From positions 34,775 to 98,774 of the forward strand of contig WNNJ02002018.1 of the NCBI GenBank assembly GCA_012934845.2: a stretch of DNA of 64,000 bases, written 5' to 3'. Below, one piece after another: positions 30,701 through 45,000 of this stretch. The notes under the pieces were generated by a model. The model had not been told where the DNA came from, made no database searches, and saw only the letters and a list, made by a program, of their open reading frames with translations. The stretch's first letter is position 1. Every line of letters starts with the position of its first letter. The translations under genes were made by a program, and so were the position numbers. The stretch is from Pomphorhynchus laevis. Its lineage: Eukaryota; Acanthocephala; Palaeacanthocephala; Echinorhynchida; Pomphorhynchidae.

Positions 30701-33700
30701 TCAAAAAAGTATAAATAAAAGTTGAAAAAATGTTAGTAAAAGAGTAAATGAAAGTGCAAATAATGTTGTTAATAATGGTGTGAATAATAGTTTTAACAAA
30801 TTAGTATAAATGCGTAAAAATGGAAGTGTAATTAAGAGTGTAAAAAAGAGTGTAAATAAATGTGTAAAAAAGTGCAATTTAAAGTGCTAAAAAGTGTAAA
30901 GAAAAGTGTAAAAAGGAGTGTGAACTAGAGTGTAAGAAATAGTTTAAAAAATCGTTTTACGAAAGAGATAAATAATATTGTAAATTTAAGCGTTTATTAA
31001 AGTGTTAAAAAAGAGCAAAAAAAGTGTAAAAAATAGTATAAAAAAAGTAAAAAATGTATTAAAAAAGTAAAAATAATAGTGTAAAAATAGTTTAAAAGAC
31101 AGTGTAAAAAAGAGTAAAAAAAGGTATTAAAAGTGACGAAAATAATGTTAAAATGAGTGTACAATACAGTGTAAAAATATGTTAAAAAAAGTGTAAATAA
31201 AAGTGTAAATAATGGTGTAAAAATTGGTGTAAACGAAAGCGCAAAAAAAGTGTAAAAATGCATTAAGAAAATAGTGTAAACAAGAGGGTAAATAAAAGTG
31301 TAAATAAAAGTAAAAATAATGGTGTAAAAAATAGCACTAATAAAAGTGTTAAAAAAGAGCAAATAAAAGTGTAAAAAATAGTATAAAAATAGTAACAAAT
31401 GTATTAAAAAATTAAAAATAATAGTGTAACAATGGTTAAAAAAAAGTGTAAAAAAGGGCAAAAATAAGGTATAAAAAGTGAAAATAATAGTGTTTAAAAA
31501 TGTGTAAAAAATATATAAAAACATCTTAAAAAAAGTGAAAAAAAGTGTTAATAATGGTGTAAAAAATGATGTAAATAAAAGTGCAAATAAAAGTGTATAA
31601 ATGCATGTATAAAAAAGTGTAAATAGGAGTGTAATAAAAAGGGTAAATTATAGTGAAAATAATGGCGTAAATAATAGCATAAAAAAGTGTTAAAACAGTG
31701 CAAATAAAAGTGTAAAAAAAGTAAAAAATAAGGTTAATAAATGTGTAAACAAAGTGGAAATAAAAGTGTTAATATTGTGTAAATAACATTGTGAAAATAG
31801 GGTAAAATAGTGAAAATAATAGTGTATATATAAGTAAACAAAAGTGTAAAAAAAGTGTTAGTAAAAGATTAAATTAAAGTGTAAATAATGTTGTAAATAA
31901 TGTTGTAAATAATAGTTTTAACAAAAAAGTATAAAGGCGTAAAAATGGAAGTGTAATTAAGTGTGTAAAAAAGAGTGTAAATAAATGTGTAAAAAAGTGC
32001 AATTTAAAGTGTTAAAAAAGTGTAAAGAAAAGTGTAAAAAGGAGTGTGAACTAGAGTGTAAGTAATAGTGTAAAAATAGTTTAAAAAAAGTGTAACGAAA
32101 GAGAAAATAATATTGTAAATTTAAGCGTTTATAAAAGTGTTAAAAAAGAGCAAAAAAAGTGTAAAAAATAGTATAAAAAATAGTAAAAAATGTATTAAAA
32201 AAGTTGAAATAGTAGTGTAATAATGGTTTAAAAAACAGTGTAAAAAAATTAAAAAAAGGTATTAAAAGTGACAAAACTGGTGTTAAAATGAGTGTAAAAT
32301 ACAGTGTAAAAATATGTTGAAAAAAGTGTAAATAAAAGTGTAAATAATGGTGTAAAAATTGATGTAAACAGAAGTGCAAATAAAAATGTATAAATGCGTT
32401 TAGAAAATAGTGTAAAAAAAGTGTAAATAAAAGTACAAATAATAGTGTTTAAATGAGTGTTTAAAGAAGTGTAAAAAATGTGTAAAAAGATCTTGAAAAA
32501 GTGTAAATAAAAGTGTAAATAATGGTGTAAAAAATGATGTAAATAAAAGTGCAAATAAAAGTGTATAAATGCATGAAAAAAATAGTGTAACTATTTTCTA
32601 TTAAAAATAGTTCTTTTGTAACTATTGTAATAAAAGTGTAATTAAAAGTGTTAATTTTAGTGAAAATCATGGCGTAAATAATAGCACAAAAAAGTGTTAA
32701 ATCAGTGCGAAAAAGGTGTAAAAAATAGTAAAAAAAAGGTTTTTAAATGTGTAAACAAAGTTAAAATAAAAGTGTAAAATATTGTGTAAAACACATTGTA
32801 AAAATAGTGTAAAATAAAAAAATAATAGCGAATATATAAGTATAAAAAAAGTGTAAAAAAAGTGTTAGTAAAAGAGTAAAAAAAGCGTATATAATGTTGT
32901 AAATCATGGTGTAAATAATAGTTTTAACAAATTAGTATAAATGCGTAAAAATGGAAGTGTAATTAAGAGTGTAAAAAAGAGTGTAAATAAATGTGTAAAA
33001 AAGTGCAATTTAAAGTGCTAAAAAGTGTTAAGAAAAGTGTAAAAAAGAGTGTGAACTAGAGTGTAAGAAATAGTGTAAAAAATAGTTTAAAAAATCGTTT
33101 TACGAAAGAGAAAATAATATTGTAAATTTTAGCGTTTATTAAAGTGTTAAAAAAGAGCAAAAAAATTGTAAAAAATAGTATAAAAAAATAATAAAAATTG
33201 TATTAAAAAGTGGAAATAATAGTGTAAAAATAGTTTAAATAACAGTGTAAAAAAGAGTAAAAAAGGTATAAAAAGTGACGAAAATAATGTTAAAATGAGT
33301 GTAAAATACAGTGTAAAAATATGTTGAAAAAGGTGTAAATAAAAGTGTATATAATGGTGTAAAAATTGATGTAAACAAAAGTGCAAATAAAAGTGTATAA
33401 ATGCGTTTAGAAAATAGTGTAAAAAAGAGTGTAAGTAAAAATGTAAAAAAAGTGAAAAAAATGGTGTAAAAAATAGGACTAATAAAAGTGTAAAAAAGAA
33501 CAAATAAAAGTGTAAAAAATAGTAAAAAATGTATTAAAAAATTGAAAATAATAGTATAATAATGGTTCAAAGAACAGTGTAATAAAGAGGGCAAAAAAAA
33601 GGTATAAAAAGTGAAAATAATAGTGTTTAAATAAGTGTTTAAAGAAGTGTAAAAAATGTGTAAAAATATTTTGAAAAAAGTGTAAATATAAGTGTAAATA

Positions 33701-35588
33701 ATGGTGAAAAAAAATGATGTAAATAAAAGTGCAAATAAAAGTGTATAAATGCATGTAGAATATAGTGTAAAAAAGAGTGTAAATAAAAGTGTAAATAAAA
33801 GTGAAAATATTGGTGTAAAAAATAGCACTAATAAAAGGGTTAAAAAAGTGTAAATAAAAGTGTAAATAATGGTGTAAAAAATGATGTAAATAAAAGTGCA
33901 AATAAAAGTGTATAAATGCATGTAAAAAATAGTGGTACTATTTTCTATAAAAAAAGTTCTTTTGTAACTATTGTAATAAAAGTGTAATTAAAAGTGTTAA
34001 TTTTAGTGAAAATCATGGCGTAAATAATAGCATAAAAAAGTGTTAAAACAGTGCAAAAAAAGGTGTAAAAAATAGTAAAAAAAGGTTTTTAAAATGTGTA
34101 AAAAAGTGTAAAATATTGTAAATAGTGTAAAATAAAAATAATAGCATTGTAAATATAAAGTGTAAAAAAAGTGTAATATATAAGTATAAAAAAGTGTAAA
34201 AAAAGTGTTAGTAAAAGAGTAAAAAAAAGCGTACATAATGTTGTAAATCATGGTGTAAATAATAGTTTTAACAAATTAGTATAAATGCGTAAAAATGGAA
34301 GTGTAATAAAGAGTGTAAAAAAGAGTGTAAATAAATGTGTAAAAAAGTGCAATTTAAAGTGCTAAAAAGTGTAAAGAAAAGTGTAAAAAGGAGTGTGAAC
34401 TAGAGTGTAAGAAATAGTGTAAAAAATAGTTTCAAAAATCGTTTTACGAAAGAGAAAATAATATTGTAAATTTTAGCGTTTATTAAAGTGTTAAAAAAGA
34501 GCAAAAAATTGTAAAAAATAGTATAAAAAAATAATAAAAAATGTATTTAAAAAGTGGAAATAATAGTGTAAAAATAGTTTAAATAACAGTGTAAAAAAGA
34601 GTAAAAAAGGTATAAAAAGTAACGAAAATAATGTTTAAATGAGTGTAAAATACAGTGTAAAAATATGTTGAAAAAGGTGTAAATAAAAGTGTATAACATG
34701 GTGTAAAAATTGATGTAAACAAAAGTGCAAATAAAAGTGTATAAATGCGTTTAGAAAATAGTGTAAAAAAGAGTGTAAATAAAAGTGAAAATATTGGTGT
34801 AAAAAATAGCACTAATAAAAGGATTAAAAAAGAGCAAATATAAGTGTAAAAAATAGTATAAAAAAATTGTGAAAAATGTATTAAAAAATTGAAGGTAAGA
34901 GTGTAATAATAGTTAAAAAAACAGTGTAAAAAAAGGTATAAAAAGCAAAAAAAAAATAGTGTTTTAAGAAGTGTTTAAAGAAGTGTAAAAAATGTGTAAA
35001 AATATCTTTAAAAAAGTGTAAATAAAAGTGAAAATAATGGTAAAGTGAAAAAAATGGTGTAAAAAATAGCACTAATAAAAGTGTAAAAAAGAACAAAAAA
35101 GTGTAAAAAAGAACAAATAAAAGTGTAAAAAATTGTATAAAAATAGTAAAAAATGTATTAAAAAGTTGGAAATAATAGTGTAATAATGGTAAAAAGGTGT
35201 AAAAAAAGGGCAAAAATAAGTTATATAAATTAAAAATAATAGTGTTAATGAGTGTTTAAAGAAGTGTAAAAAATGTGTAAAAATATCTTGAAAAAAGTGT
35301 AAATAAAAGTGTAAATAATGGTGAAAAAATGATGTAAATAAAAGTGCAAATAAAAGTGTATAAATGCATATAGAAAATAGTGCAAATAAAAGTGTAATTA
35401 AAAGTGTAAATTATGGTGAAAATAATGGCGTAAATAAAAGCATAAAAAAGTGTTAAAACAGAGCGAATAAAAGTGTAAAAAATAGTATAAAATAAGGTGT
35501 ATAAATGTGTAAACAAAGTGGAAATAAAAGTGTAAATTTTGTGGTAAAAACATTGTAAAATATAGGGTAAAAAGGTGAAATAATAGTG
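30701..35588 (+). repeat. Higher-order repeat unit 6 (M-S-L-X with X shortened)
   Basis: The unit is 4888 bp long; landmarks at 30959, 32095, 33102, 34446 and 35847 give M 1136, S 1007, L 1344 and an X of 1401 instead of about 1830. The loss of about 430 bp maps to about 35,040, where AATAATGG runs straight into TAAAGTGAAAA. In unit 5 these two points are about 429 bp apart (about 29,722 and 30,150). Confidence 0.85.
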
Positions 35589-38500
35589 TCAAAAAAGTAT
35601 AAATAAAAGTTGAAAAAATGTTAGTAAAAGAGTAAATGAAAGTGCAAATAATGTTGTTAATAATGGTGTGAATAATAGTTTTAACAAATTAGTATAAATG
35701 CGTAAAAATGGAAGTGTAATTAAGAGTGTAAAAAAGAGTGTAAATAAATGTGTAAAAAAGTGCAATTTAAAGTGCTAAAAAGTGTAAAGAAAAGTGTAAA
35801 AAGGAGTGTGAACTAGAGTGTAAGAAATAGTTTAAAAAATCGTTTTACGAAAGAGATAAATAATATTGTAAATTTAAGCGTTTATTAAAGTGTTAAAAAA
35901 GAGCAAAAAAGTGTAAAAAATAGTATAAAAAAAGTAAAAAATGTATTAAAAAAGTAAAAATAATAGTGTAAAAATAGTTTAAAAGACAGTGTAAAAAAGA
36001 GTAAAAAAGGTATTAAAAGTGACGAAAATAATGTTAAAATGAGTGTACAATACAGTGTAAAAATATGTTAAAAAAAGTGTAAATAAAAGTGTAAATAATG
36101 GTGTAAAAATTGGTGTAAACGAAAGCGCAAAAAAAGTGTAAAAATGCATTAAGAAAATAGTGTAAACAAGAGGGAAAATAAAAGTGTAAATAAAAGTAAA
36201 AATAATGGTGTAAAAAATAGCACTAATAAAAGTGTTAAAAAAGAGCAAATAAAAGTGTAAAAAATAGTATAAAAATAGTAACAAATGTATTAAAAAATTA
36301 AAAATAATAGTGTAACAATGGTTAAAAAAAGTGTAAAAAAGGGCAAAAATAAGGTATAAAAAGTGAAAATAATAGTGTTTAAAAAAGTGTAAAAAATATA
36401 TAAAAACATCTTAAAAAAGTGAAAAAAAGTGTTAATAATGGTGTAAAAAATGATGTAAATAAAAGTGCAAATAAAAGTGTATAAATGCATGTATAAAAAA
36501 GTGTAAATAGGAGTGTAATAAAAAGGGTAAATTATAGTGAAAATAATGGCGTAAATAATAGCATAAAAAAGTGTTAAAACAGTGCAAATAAAAGTGTAAA
36601 AAAAGTAAAAAATAAGGTTAATAAATGTGTAAACAAAGTGGAAATAAAAGTGTTAATATTGTGTAAATAACATTGTGAAAATAGGGTAAAATAGTGAAAA
36701 TAATAGTGTATATATAAGTAAACAAAAGTGTAAAAAAAGTGTTAGTAAAAGATTAAATTAAAGTGTAAATAATGTTGTAAATAATGTTGGAAATAATAGT
36801 TTTAACAAAAAAGTATAAAGGCGTAAAAATGGAAGTGTAATTAAGTGTGTAAAAAAGAGTGTAAATAAATGTGTAAAAAAGTGCAATTTAAAGTGTTAAA
36901 AAGTGTAAAGAAAAGTGTAAAAAGGAGTGTGAACTAGAGTGTAAGTAATAGTGTAAAAATAGTTTAAAAAAAAGTGTAACGAAAGAGAAAATAATATTGT
37001 AAATTTAAGCGTTTATAAAAGTGTTAAAAAAGAGCAAAAAAAGTGTAAAAAATAGTATAAAAAATAGTAAAAAATGTATTAAAAAAGTTGAAATAGTAGT
37101 GTAATAATGGTTTAAAAAACAGTGTAAAAAATTAAAAAAGGTATTAAAAGTGACAAAACTGGTGTTAAAATGAGTGTAAAATACAGTGTAAAAATATGTT
37201 GAAAAAGTGTAAATAAAAGTGTAAATAATGGTGTAAAAATTGATGTAAACAGAAGTGCAAATAAAAATGTATAAATGCGTTTAGAAAATAGTGTAAAAAA
37301 AGTGTAAATAAAAGTACAAATAATAGTGTTTAAATGAGTGTTTAAAGAAGTGTAAAAAATGTGTAAAAAGATCTTGAAAAAGTGTAAATAAAAGTGTAAA
37401 TAATGGTGTAAAAAATGATGTAAATAAAAGTGCAAATAAAAGTGTATAAATGCATGAAAAAAATAGTGTAACTATTTTCTATTAAAAATAGTTCTTTTGT
37501 AACTATTGTAATAAAAGTGTAATTAAAAGTGTTAATTTTAGTGAAAATCATGGCGTAAATAATAGCACAAAAAAGTGTTAAATCAGTGCGAAAAAGGTGT
37601 AAAAAATAGTAAAAAAAGGTTTTTAAATGTGTAAACAAAGTTAAAATAAAAGTGTAAAATATTGTGTAAAACACATTGTAAAAATAGTGTAAAATAAAAA
37701 AATAATAGCGAATATATAAGTATAAAAAAAGTGTAAAAAAAGTGTTAGTAAAAGAGTAAAAAAAGCGTATATAATGTTGTAAATCATGGTGTAAATAACA
37801 GTTTTAACAAATTAGTATAAATGCGTAAAAATGGAAGTGTAATTAAGAGTGTAAAAAAGAGTGTAAATAAATGTGTAAAAAAGTGCAATTTAAAGTGCTA
37901 AAAAGTGTTAAGAAAAGTGTAAAAAAGAGTGTGAACTAGAGTGTAAGAAATAGTGTAAAAAATAGTTTCAAAAATCGTTTTACGAAAGAGAAAATAATAT
38001 TGTAAATTTTAGCGTTTATTAAAGTGTTAAAAAAGAGCAAAAAATTGTAAAAAATAGTATAAAAAATAATAAAAATTGTATTAAAAAGTGGAAATAATAG
38101 TGTAAAAATAGTTTAAATAACAGTGTAAAAAAGAGTAAAAAAGGTATAAAAAGTGACGAAAATAATGTTAAAATGAGTGTAAAATACAGTGTAAAAATAT
38201 GTTGAAAAAGGTGTAAATAAATGTAAAAAATAACACTAATAAAAGTGTTAAAAAAGAGCAAATTAAAGTGTAAAAAATAGTATAAAAAAATTGTGAAAAA
38301 TGTATTAAAAAATTGAAGGTAAGAGTGTAATAATAGTTAAAAAAAAACAGTGTAAAAAAAGGTATAAAAAGCAAAAAAAAATAGTGTTTTTTTATAAGTG
38401 TTTAAAGAAGTGTAAAAATGTGTAAAAATATCTTAAAAAAGTGTAAATAATGGTGTAAAAATTGATGTAAACAAAAGTGCAAATAAAAGTGTAAAAATGC

Positions 38501-39093
38501 GTTTAGAAAATAGTGTAAAAAAGAGTGTAAGTAAAAGTGTAAATAAAGTGAAAAAAATGGTGTAAAAAATAGCACTAATAAAAGTGTAAAAAAGAACAAA
38601 AAAAAGTGTAAAAAAGAACAAATAAAAGTGTAAAAAATTGTATAAAAATAGTAAAAAATGTATTAAAAAGTTGGAAATAATAGTGTAATAATGGTAAAAA
38701 GGTGTAAAAAAGGGCAAAAATAAGTTATATAAATTAAAAATAATAGTGTTAATGAGTGTTTAAAGAAGTGTAAAAAATGTGTAAAAATATCTTGAAAAAA
38801 GTGTAAATAAAAGTGTAAATAATGGTGAAAAAAATGATGTAAATAAAAGTGCAAATAAAAGTGTATAAATGCATATAGAAAATAGTGCAAATAAAAGTGT
38901 AATTAAAAGTGTAAATTATGGTGAAAATAATGGCGTAAATAAAAGCATAAAAAAGTGTTAAAACAGAGCGAATAAAAGTGTAAAAAATAGTATAAAATAA
39001 GGTGTATAAATGCGTAAACAAAGTGGAAATAAAAGTGTAAATATTGTGGTAAAAACAATGTAAAATATAGGGTAAAAAGGTGAAATAATAGTG
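35589..39093 (+). repeat. Higher-order repeat unit 7 (M-S-X with X shortened)
   Basis: The unit is 3505 bp long; landmarks at 35847, 36979, 37982 and 39352 give M 1132, S 1003 and an X of 1370. About 459 bp are missing at about 38,220, where GTGTAAATAA joins ATGTAAAAAATAACAC. The unit shares private variants with units 3 and 4. Its last part (38.37-39.05 kb) shares both flanking variants with the island-bearing copy and holds the closest empty insertion site, at about 38,453. Confidence 0.85.
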
Positions 39094-42000
39094 TCAAAAA
39101 AGTATAAATAAAAGTTGAAAAAATGTTAGTAAAAGAGTAAATGAAAGTGCAAATAATGTTGTTAATAATGGTGTGAATAATAGTTTTAACAAATTAGTAT
39201 AAATGCGTAAAAATGGAAGTGTAATTAAGAGTGTAAAAAAGAGTGTAAATAAATGTGTAAAAAAGTGCAATTTAAAGTGCTAAAAAGTGTAAAGAAAAGT
39301 GTAAAAAGGAGTGTGAACTAGAGTGTAAGAAATAGTTTAAAAAATCGTTTTACGAAAGAGATAAATAATATTGTAAATTTAAGCGTTTATTAAAGTGTTA
39401 AAAAAGAGCAAAAAAAGTGTAAAAAATAGTATAAAAAAATAGTAAAAAATGTATTAAAAAAGTAAAAATAATAGTGTAAAAATAGTTTAAAAGACAGTGT
39501 AAAAAAGAGTAAAAAAAGGTATTAAAAGTGACGAAAATAATGTTAAAATGAGTGTACAATACAGTGTAAAAATATGTTAAAAAAGTGTAAATAAAAGTGT
39601 AAATAATGGTGTAAAAATTGGTGTAAACAAAAGCGCAAAAAAAGTGTAAAAATGCATTAAGAAAATAGTGTAAACAAGAGTGTAAATAAAAGTGTAAATA
39701 AAAGTAAAAATAATGGTGTAAAAAATAGCACTAATAAAAGTGTTAAAAAAGAGCAAATAAAAGTGTAAAAAATAGTATAAAAATAGTAACAAATGTATTA
39801 AAAAATTAAAAATAATAGTGTAACAATGGTTAAAAAAAAGTGTAAAAAAGGGCAAAAATAAGGTATAAAAAGTGAAAATAATAGTGTTTAAAAATGTGTA
39901 AAAAATATATAAAAACATCTTAAAAAAAGTGAAAAAAAGTGTAAATAATGGTGTAAAAAATGATGTAAATAAAAGTGCAAATAAAAGTGTATAAATGCAT
40001 GTATAAAAAAGTGTAAATAGGAGTGTAATAAAAAGGGTAAATTATAGTGAAAATAATGGCGTAAATAATAGCATAAAAAAGTGTTAAAACAGTGCAAATA
40101 AAAGTGTAAAAAAAGTAAAAAATAAGGTTAATAAATGTGTAAACAAAGTGGAAATAAAAGTGTTAATATTGTGTAAATAACATTGTGAAAAAGGTAAAAT
40201 AGTGAAAATAATAGTGTATATATAAGTAAACAAAAGTGTAAAAAAAGTGTTAGTAAAAGATTAAATTAAAGTGTAAATAATGTTGTAAATAATGTTGTAA
40301 ATAATAGTTTTAACAAAAAAGTATAAAGGCGTAAAAATGGAAGTGTAATTAAGTGTGTAAAAAAGAGTGTAAATAAATGTGTAAAAAAGTGCAATTTAAA
40401 GTGTTAAAAAAGTGTAAAGAAAAGTGTAAAAAGGAGTGTGAACTAGAGTGTAAGTAATAGTGTAAAAAATAGTTTAAAAAATCGTTTTACGAAAGAGAAA
40501 ATAATATTGTAAATTTAAGCGTTTATTAAAGTGTTAAAAAAGAGCAAAAAAATTGTAAAAAATAGTATAAAAAAATAATAAAAATTGTATAAAAAAAGTT
40601 GAAATAGTAGTGTAATAATGGTTTAAAAAACAGTGTAAAAAAATTAAAAAAAGGTATTAAAAGTGACAAAACTGGTGTTAAAATAAGTGTAAAATACAGT
40701 GTAAAAATATGTTGAAAAAAGTGTAAATAAAAGTGTAAATAATGGTGTAAAAATTGATGTAAACAGAAGTGCAAATAAAAATGTATAAATGCGTTTAGAA
40801 AATAGTGTAAAAAAAGTGTAAATAAAAGTACAAATAATAGTGTTTAAATGAGTGTTTAAAGAAGTGTAAAAAATGTGTAAAAAGATCTTGAAAAAAGTGT
40901 AAATAAAAGTGTAAATAATGGTGTAAAAAATGATGTAAATAAAAGTGCAAATAAAAGTGTATAAATGCATGAAAAAAATAGTGTAACTATTTTCTATTAA
41001 AAATAGTTCTTTTGTAACTATTGTAATAAAAGTGTAATTAAAAGTGTTAATTTTAGTGAAAATCATGGGGTAAATAATAGCACAAAAAAGTGTTAAATCA
41101 GTGCGAAAAAGATGTAAAAAATAGTAAAAAAAAGGTTTTTAAATGTGTAAACAAAGTTAAAATAAAAGTGTAAAATATTGTGTAAAACACATTGTAAAAA
41201 TAGTGTAAAATAAAAAAATAATAGCGAATATATAAGTATAAAAAAAGTGTAAAAAAAGTGTTAGTAAAAGAGTAAAAAAAGCGTATATAATGTTGTAAAT
41301 CATGGTGTAAATAATAGTTTTAACAAATTAGTATAAATGCGTAAAAATGGAAGTGTAATTAAGAGTGTAAAAAAGAGTGTAAATAAATGTGTAAAAAAGT
41401 GCAATTTAAAGTGCTAAAAAGTGTAAAGAAAAGTGTAAAAAGGAGTGTGAACTAGAGTGTAAGAAATAGTGTAAAAAATAGTTTAAAAAATCGTTTTACG
41501 AAAGAGAAAATAATATTGTAAATTTTAGCGTTTATTAAAGTGTTAAAAAAGAGCAAAAAATTGTAAAAAATAGTATAAAAAATAATAAAAATTGTATTAA
41601 AAAGTGGAAATAATAGTGTAAAAATAGTTTAAATAACAGTGTAAAAAAGAGTAAAAAAGGTATAAAAAGTGACGAAAATAATGTTAAAATGAGTGTAAAA
41701 TACAGTGTAAAAATATGTTGAAAAAGGTGTAAATAAAAGTGTATATAATGGTGTAAAAATTGATGTAAACAAAAGTGCAAATAAAAGTGTATAAATGCGT
41801 TTAGAAAATAGTGTAAAAAAGAGTGTAAGTAAAAATGTAAAAAAAGTGAAAAAAATGGTGTAAAAAATAGGACTAATAAAAGTGTAAAAAAGAACAAATA
41901 AAAGTGTAAAAAATAGTAAAAAATGTATTAAAAAATTGAAAATAATAGTATAATAATGGTTCAAAGAACAGTGTAATAAAGAGGGCAAAAAAAAGGTATA

Positions 42001-45000
42001 AAAAGTGAAAATAATAGTGTTTAAATAAGTGTTTAAAGAAGTGTAAAAAATGTGTAAAAATATTTTGAAAAAAGTGTAAATATAAGTGTAAATAATGGTG
42101 AAAAAAATGATGTAAATAAAAGTGCAAATAAAAGTGTATAAATGCATGTAGAATATAGTGTAAAAGAGTGTAAATAAAAGTGTAAATAAAAGTGAAAATA
42201 TTGGTGTAAAAAATAGCACTAATAAAAGGGTTAAAAAAGTGTAAATAAAAGTGTAAATAATGGTGTAAAAAATGATGTAAATAAAAGTGCAAATAAAAGT
42301 GTATAAATGCATGTAAAAAATAGTGGTACTATTTTCTATAAAAAAAAGTTCTTTTGTAACTATTGTAATAAAAGTGTAATTAAAAGTGTTAATTTTAGTG
42401 AAAATCATGGCGTAAATAATAGCATAAAAAAGTGTTAAAACAGTGCGAAAAAGGTGTAAAAAATAGTAAAAAAAAGGTTTTTAAATGTGTAAACAAAGTT
42501 AAAATAAAAGTGTAAAATATTGTGTAAAACACATTGTAAAAATAGTGTAAAATAAAAAAATAATAGCGAATATATAAGTATAAAAAAGTGTAAAAAAAGT
42601 GTTAGTAAAAGAGTAAAAAAAGCGTACATAATGTTGTAAATCATGGTGTAAATAATAGTTTTAACAAATTAGTATAAATGCGTAAAAATGGAAGTGTAAT
42701 AAAGAGTGTAAAAAAGAGTGTAAATAAATGTGTAAAAAAGTGCAATTTAAAGTGCTAAAAAGTGTAAAGAAAAGTGTAAAAAGGAGTGTGAACTAGAGTG
42801 TAAGAAATAGTGTAAAAAATAGTTTAAAAAATCGTTTTACGAAAGAGAAAATAATATTGTAAATTTTAGCGTTTATTAAAGTGTTAAAAAAGAGCAAAAA
42901 ATTGTAAAAAATAGTATAAAAAAATAATAAAAATTGTATTAAAAAGTGGAAATAATAGTGTAAAAATAGTTTAAAAAACGGTGTAAAAAGTAAAAAAAGG
43001 TATAAAAAGTGACGAAAATAATGTTAAAATGAGTGTAAAATACAGTGTAAAAATATGTTGAAAAAGGTGTAAAAAAGTGTATATAATGGTGTATAAATTG
43101 ATGTAAACAAAAGTTCAAATAAAAGTGTATAAATGCGTTTAGAAAATAGTGTAAAAAAGAGTGTAAGTAAAAATGTAAAAAAAGTGAAAAAAAAATGGTG
43201 TAAAAAATAGGACTAATAAAAGTGTAAAAAAGAACAAATAAAAGTGTAAAAAATAGTAAAAAATGTATTAAAAAATTGAAAATAATAGTATAATAATGGT
43301 TCAAAGAACAGTGTAATAAAGAGGGCAAAAAAAGGTATAAAAAGTGAAAATAATAGTGTTTAAATAAGTGTTTAAAGAAGTGTAAAAAATGTGTAAAAAT
43401 ATTTTGAAAAAAGTGTAAATATAAGTGTAAATAATGGTGAAAAAAATGATGTAAATAAAAGTGCAAATAAAAGTGTATAAATGCATGTAGAATATAGTGT
43501 AAAAAGAGTGTAAATAAAAGTGTAAATAAAAGTGAAAATATTGGTGTAAAAAATAGCACTAATAAAAGGGTTAAAAAAGTGTAAATAAAAGTGTAAATAA
43601 TGGTGTAAAAAATGATGTAAATAAAAGTGCAAATAAAAGTGTATAAATGCATGTAAAAAATAGTGGTACTATTTTCTATAAAAAAAAGTTCTTTTGTAAC
43701 TATTGTAATAAAAGTGTAATTAAAAGTGTTAATTTTAGTGAAAATCATGGCGTAAATAATAGCATAAAAAAGTGTTAAAACAGTGCAAAAAAGGTGTAAA
43801 AAAAAGTAAAAAAAAGGTTTTTTAATGTGTAAACAAAGTTAAAATAAAAGTGTAAAATATTGTGTAAAACACATTGTAAAAATAGTGTAAAATAAAAAAA
43901 TAATAGCGAATATATAAGTATAAAAAAAGTGTAAAAAAAGTGTTAGTAAAAGAGTAAAAAAAGCGTACATAATGTTGTAAATCATGGTGTAAATAATAGT
44001 TTTAACAAATTAGTATAAATGCGTAAAAATGGAAGTGTAATAAAGAGTGTAAAAAAGAGTGTAAAAAAATGTGTAAAAAAGTGCAATTTAAAGTGCTAAA
44101 AAGTGTAAAGAAAAGTGTAAAAAGGAGTGTGAACTAGAGTGTAAGAAATAGTGTAAAAAATAGTTTCAAAAATCGTTTTACGAAAGAGAAAATAATATTG
44201 TAAATTTTAGCGTTTATTAAAGTGTTAAAAAAGAGCAAAAAATTGTAAAAAATAGTATAAAAAAATAATAAAAATTGTATTAAAAAGTGGAAATAATAGT
44301 GTAAAAATAGTTTAAAAAACGGTGTAAAAAGTAAAAAAAGGTATAAAAAGTGACGAAAATAATGTTAAAATGAGTGTAAAATACAGTGTAAAAATATGTT
44401 GAAAAAGGTGTAAAAAAGTGTATATAATGGTGTATAAATTGATGTAAACAAAAGTTCAAATAAAAGTGTATAAATGCGTTTAGAAAATAGTGTAAAAAAG
44501 AGTGTAAATAAAAGTGTAAATAAAAGTGAAAATAATGGTGTAAAAAATAGCACTAATAAAAGTGTTAAAAACAAGCAAAAAAGTGTAAAAATAGTATAAA
44601 AAAGGGTAAATAATGTGTAAACAAAGTGGAAATAAAAGTGTAATTATAGTGTAAATAACATTGTAAAAAAGGGTAAAAAAGTGATTATAAAAGTTACTAT
44701 AGAAAAAAGTGTAAAAAAGTGTTAGTAAATGAGTAAATGAAAGTTATATAATGTTGAAAAAAATGGTGTAAATAATAGTTTTAACAAAAGAGTATAAATG
44801 CGTAAAAATAGAAGTGTAATAAAGAGTGTAAAAAAGAGTGTAAATAAATGTGTAAAAAAGTGCAATTTAAAGTGCTAAAAAGTGTTAAGAAAAGTGTAAA
44901 AAAGAGTGTGAACTAGAGTGTAAGAAATAGTGTAAAAAATAGTTTAAAAAATCGTTTTACGAAAGAGAAAATAATATTGTAAATTTTAGCGTTTATTAAA

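Noticed and set aside
42939-43748. Longest minus-strand frame, 269 codons
   Set aside because: It is the same tetrapeptide repeat pattern, and neighbouring copies of the same satellite have different frames and lengths, so nothing is preserved as a protein.
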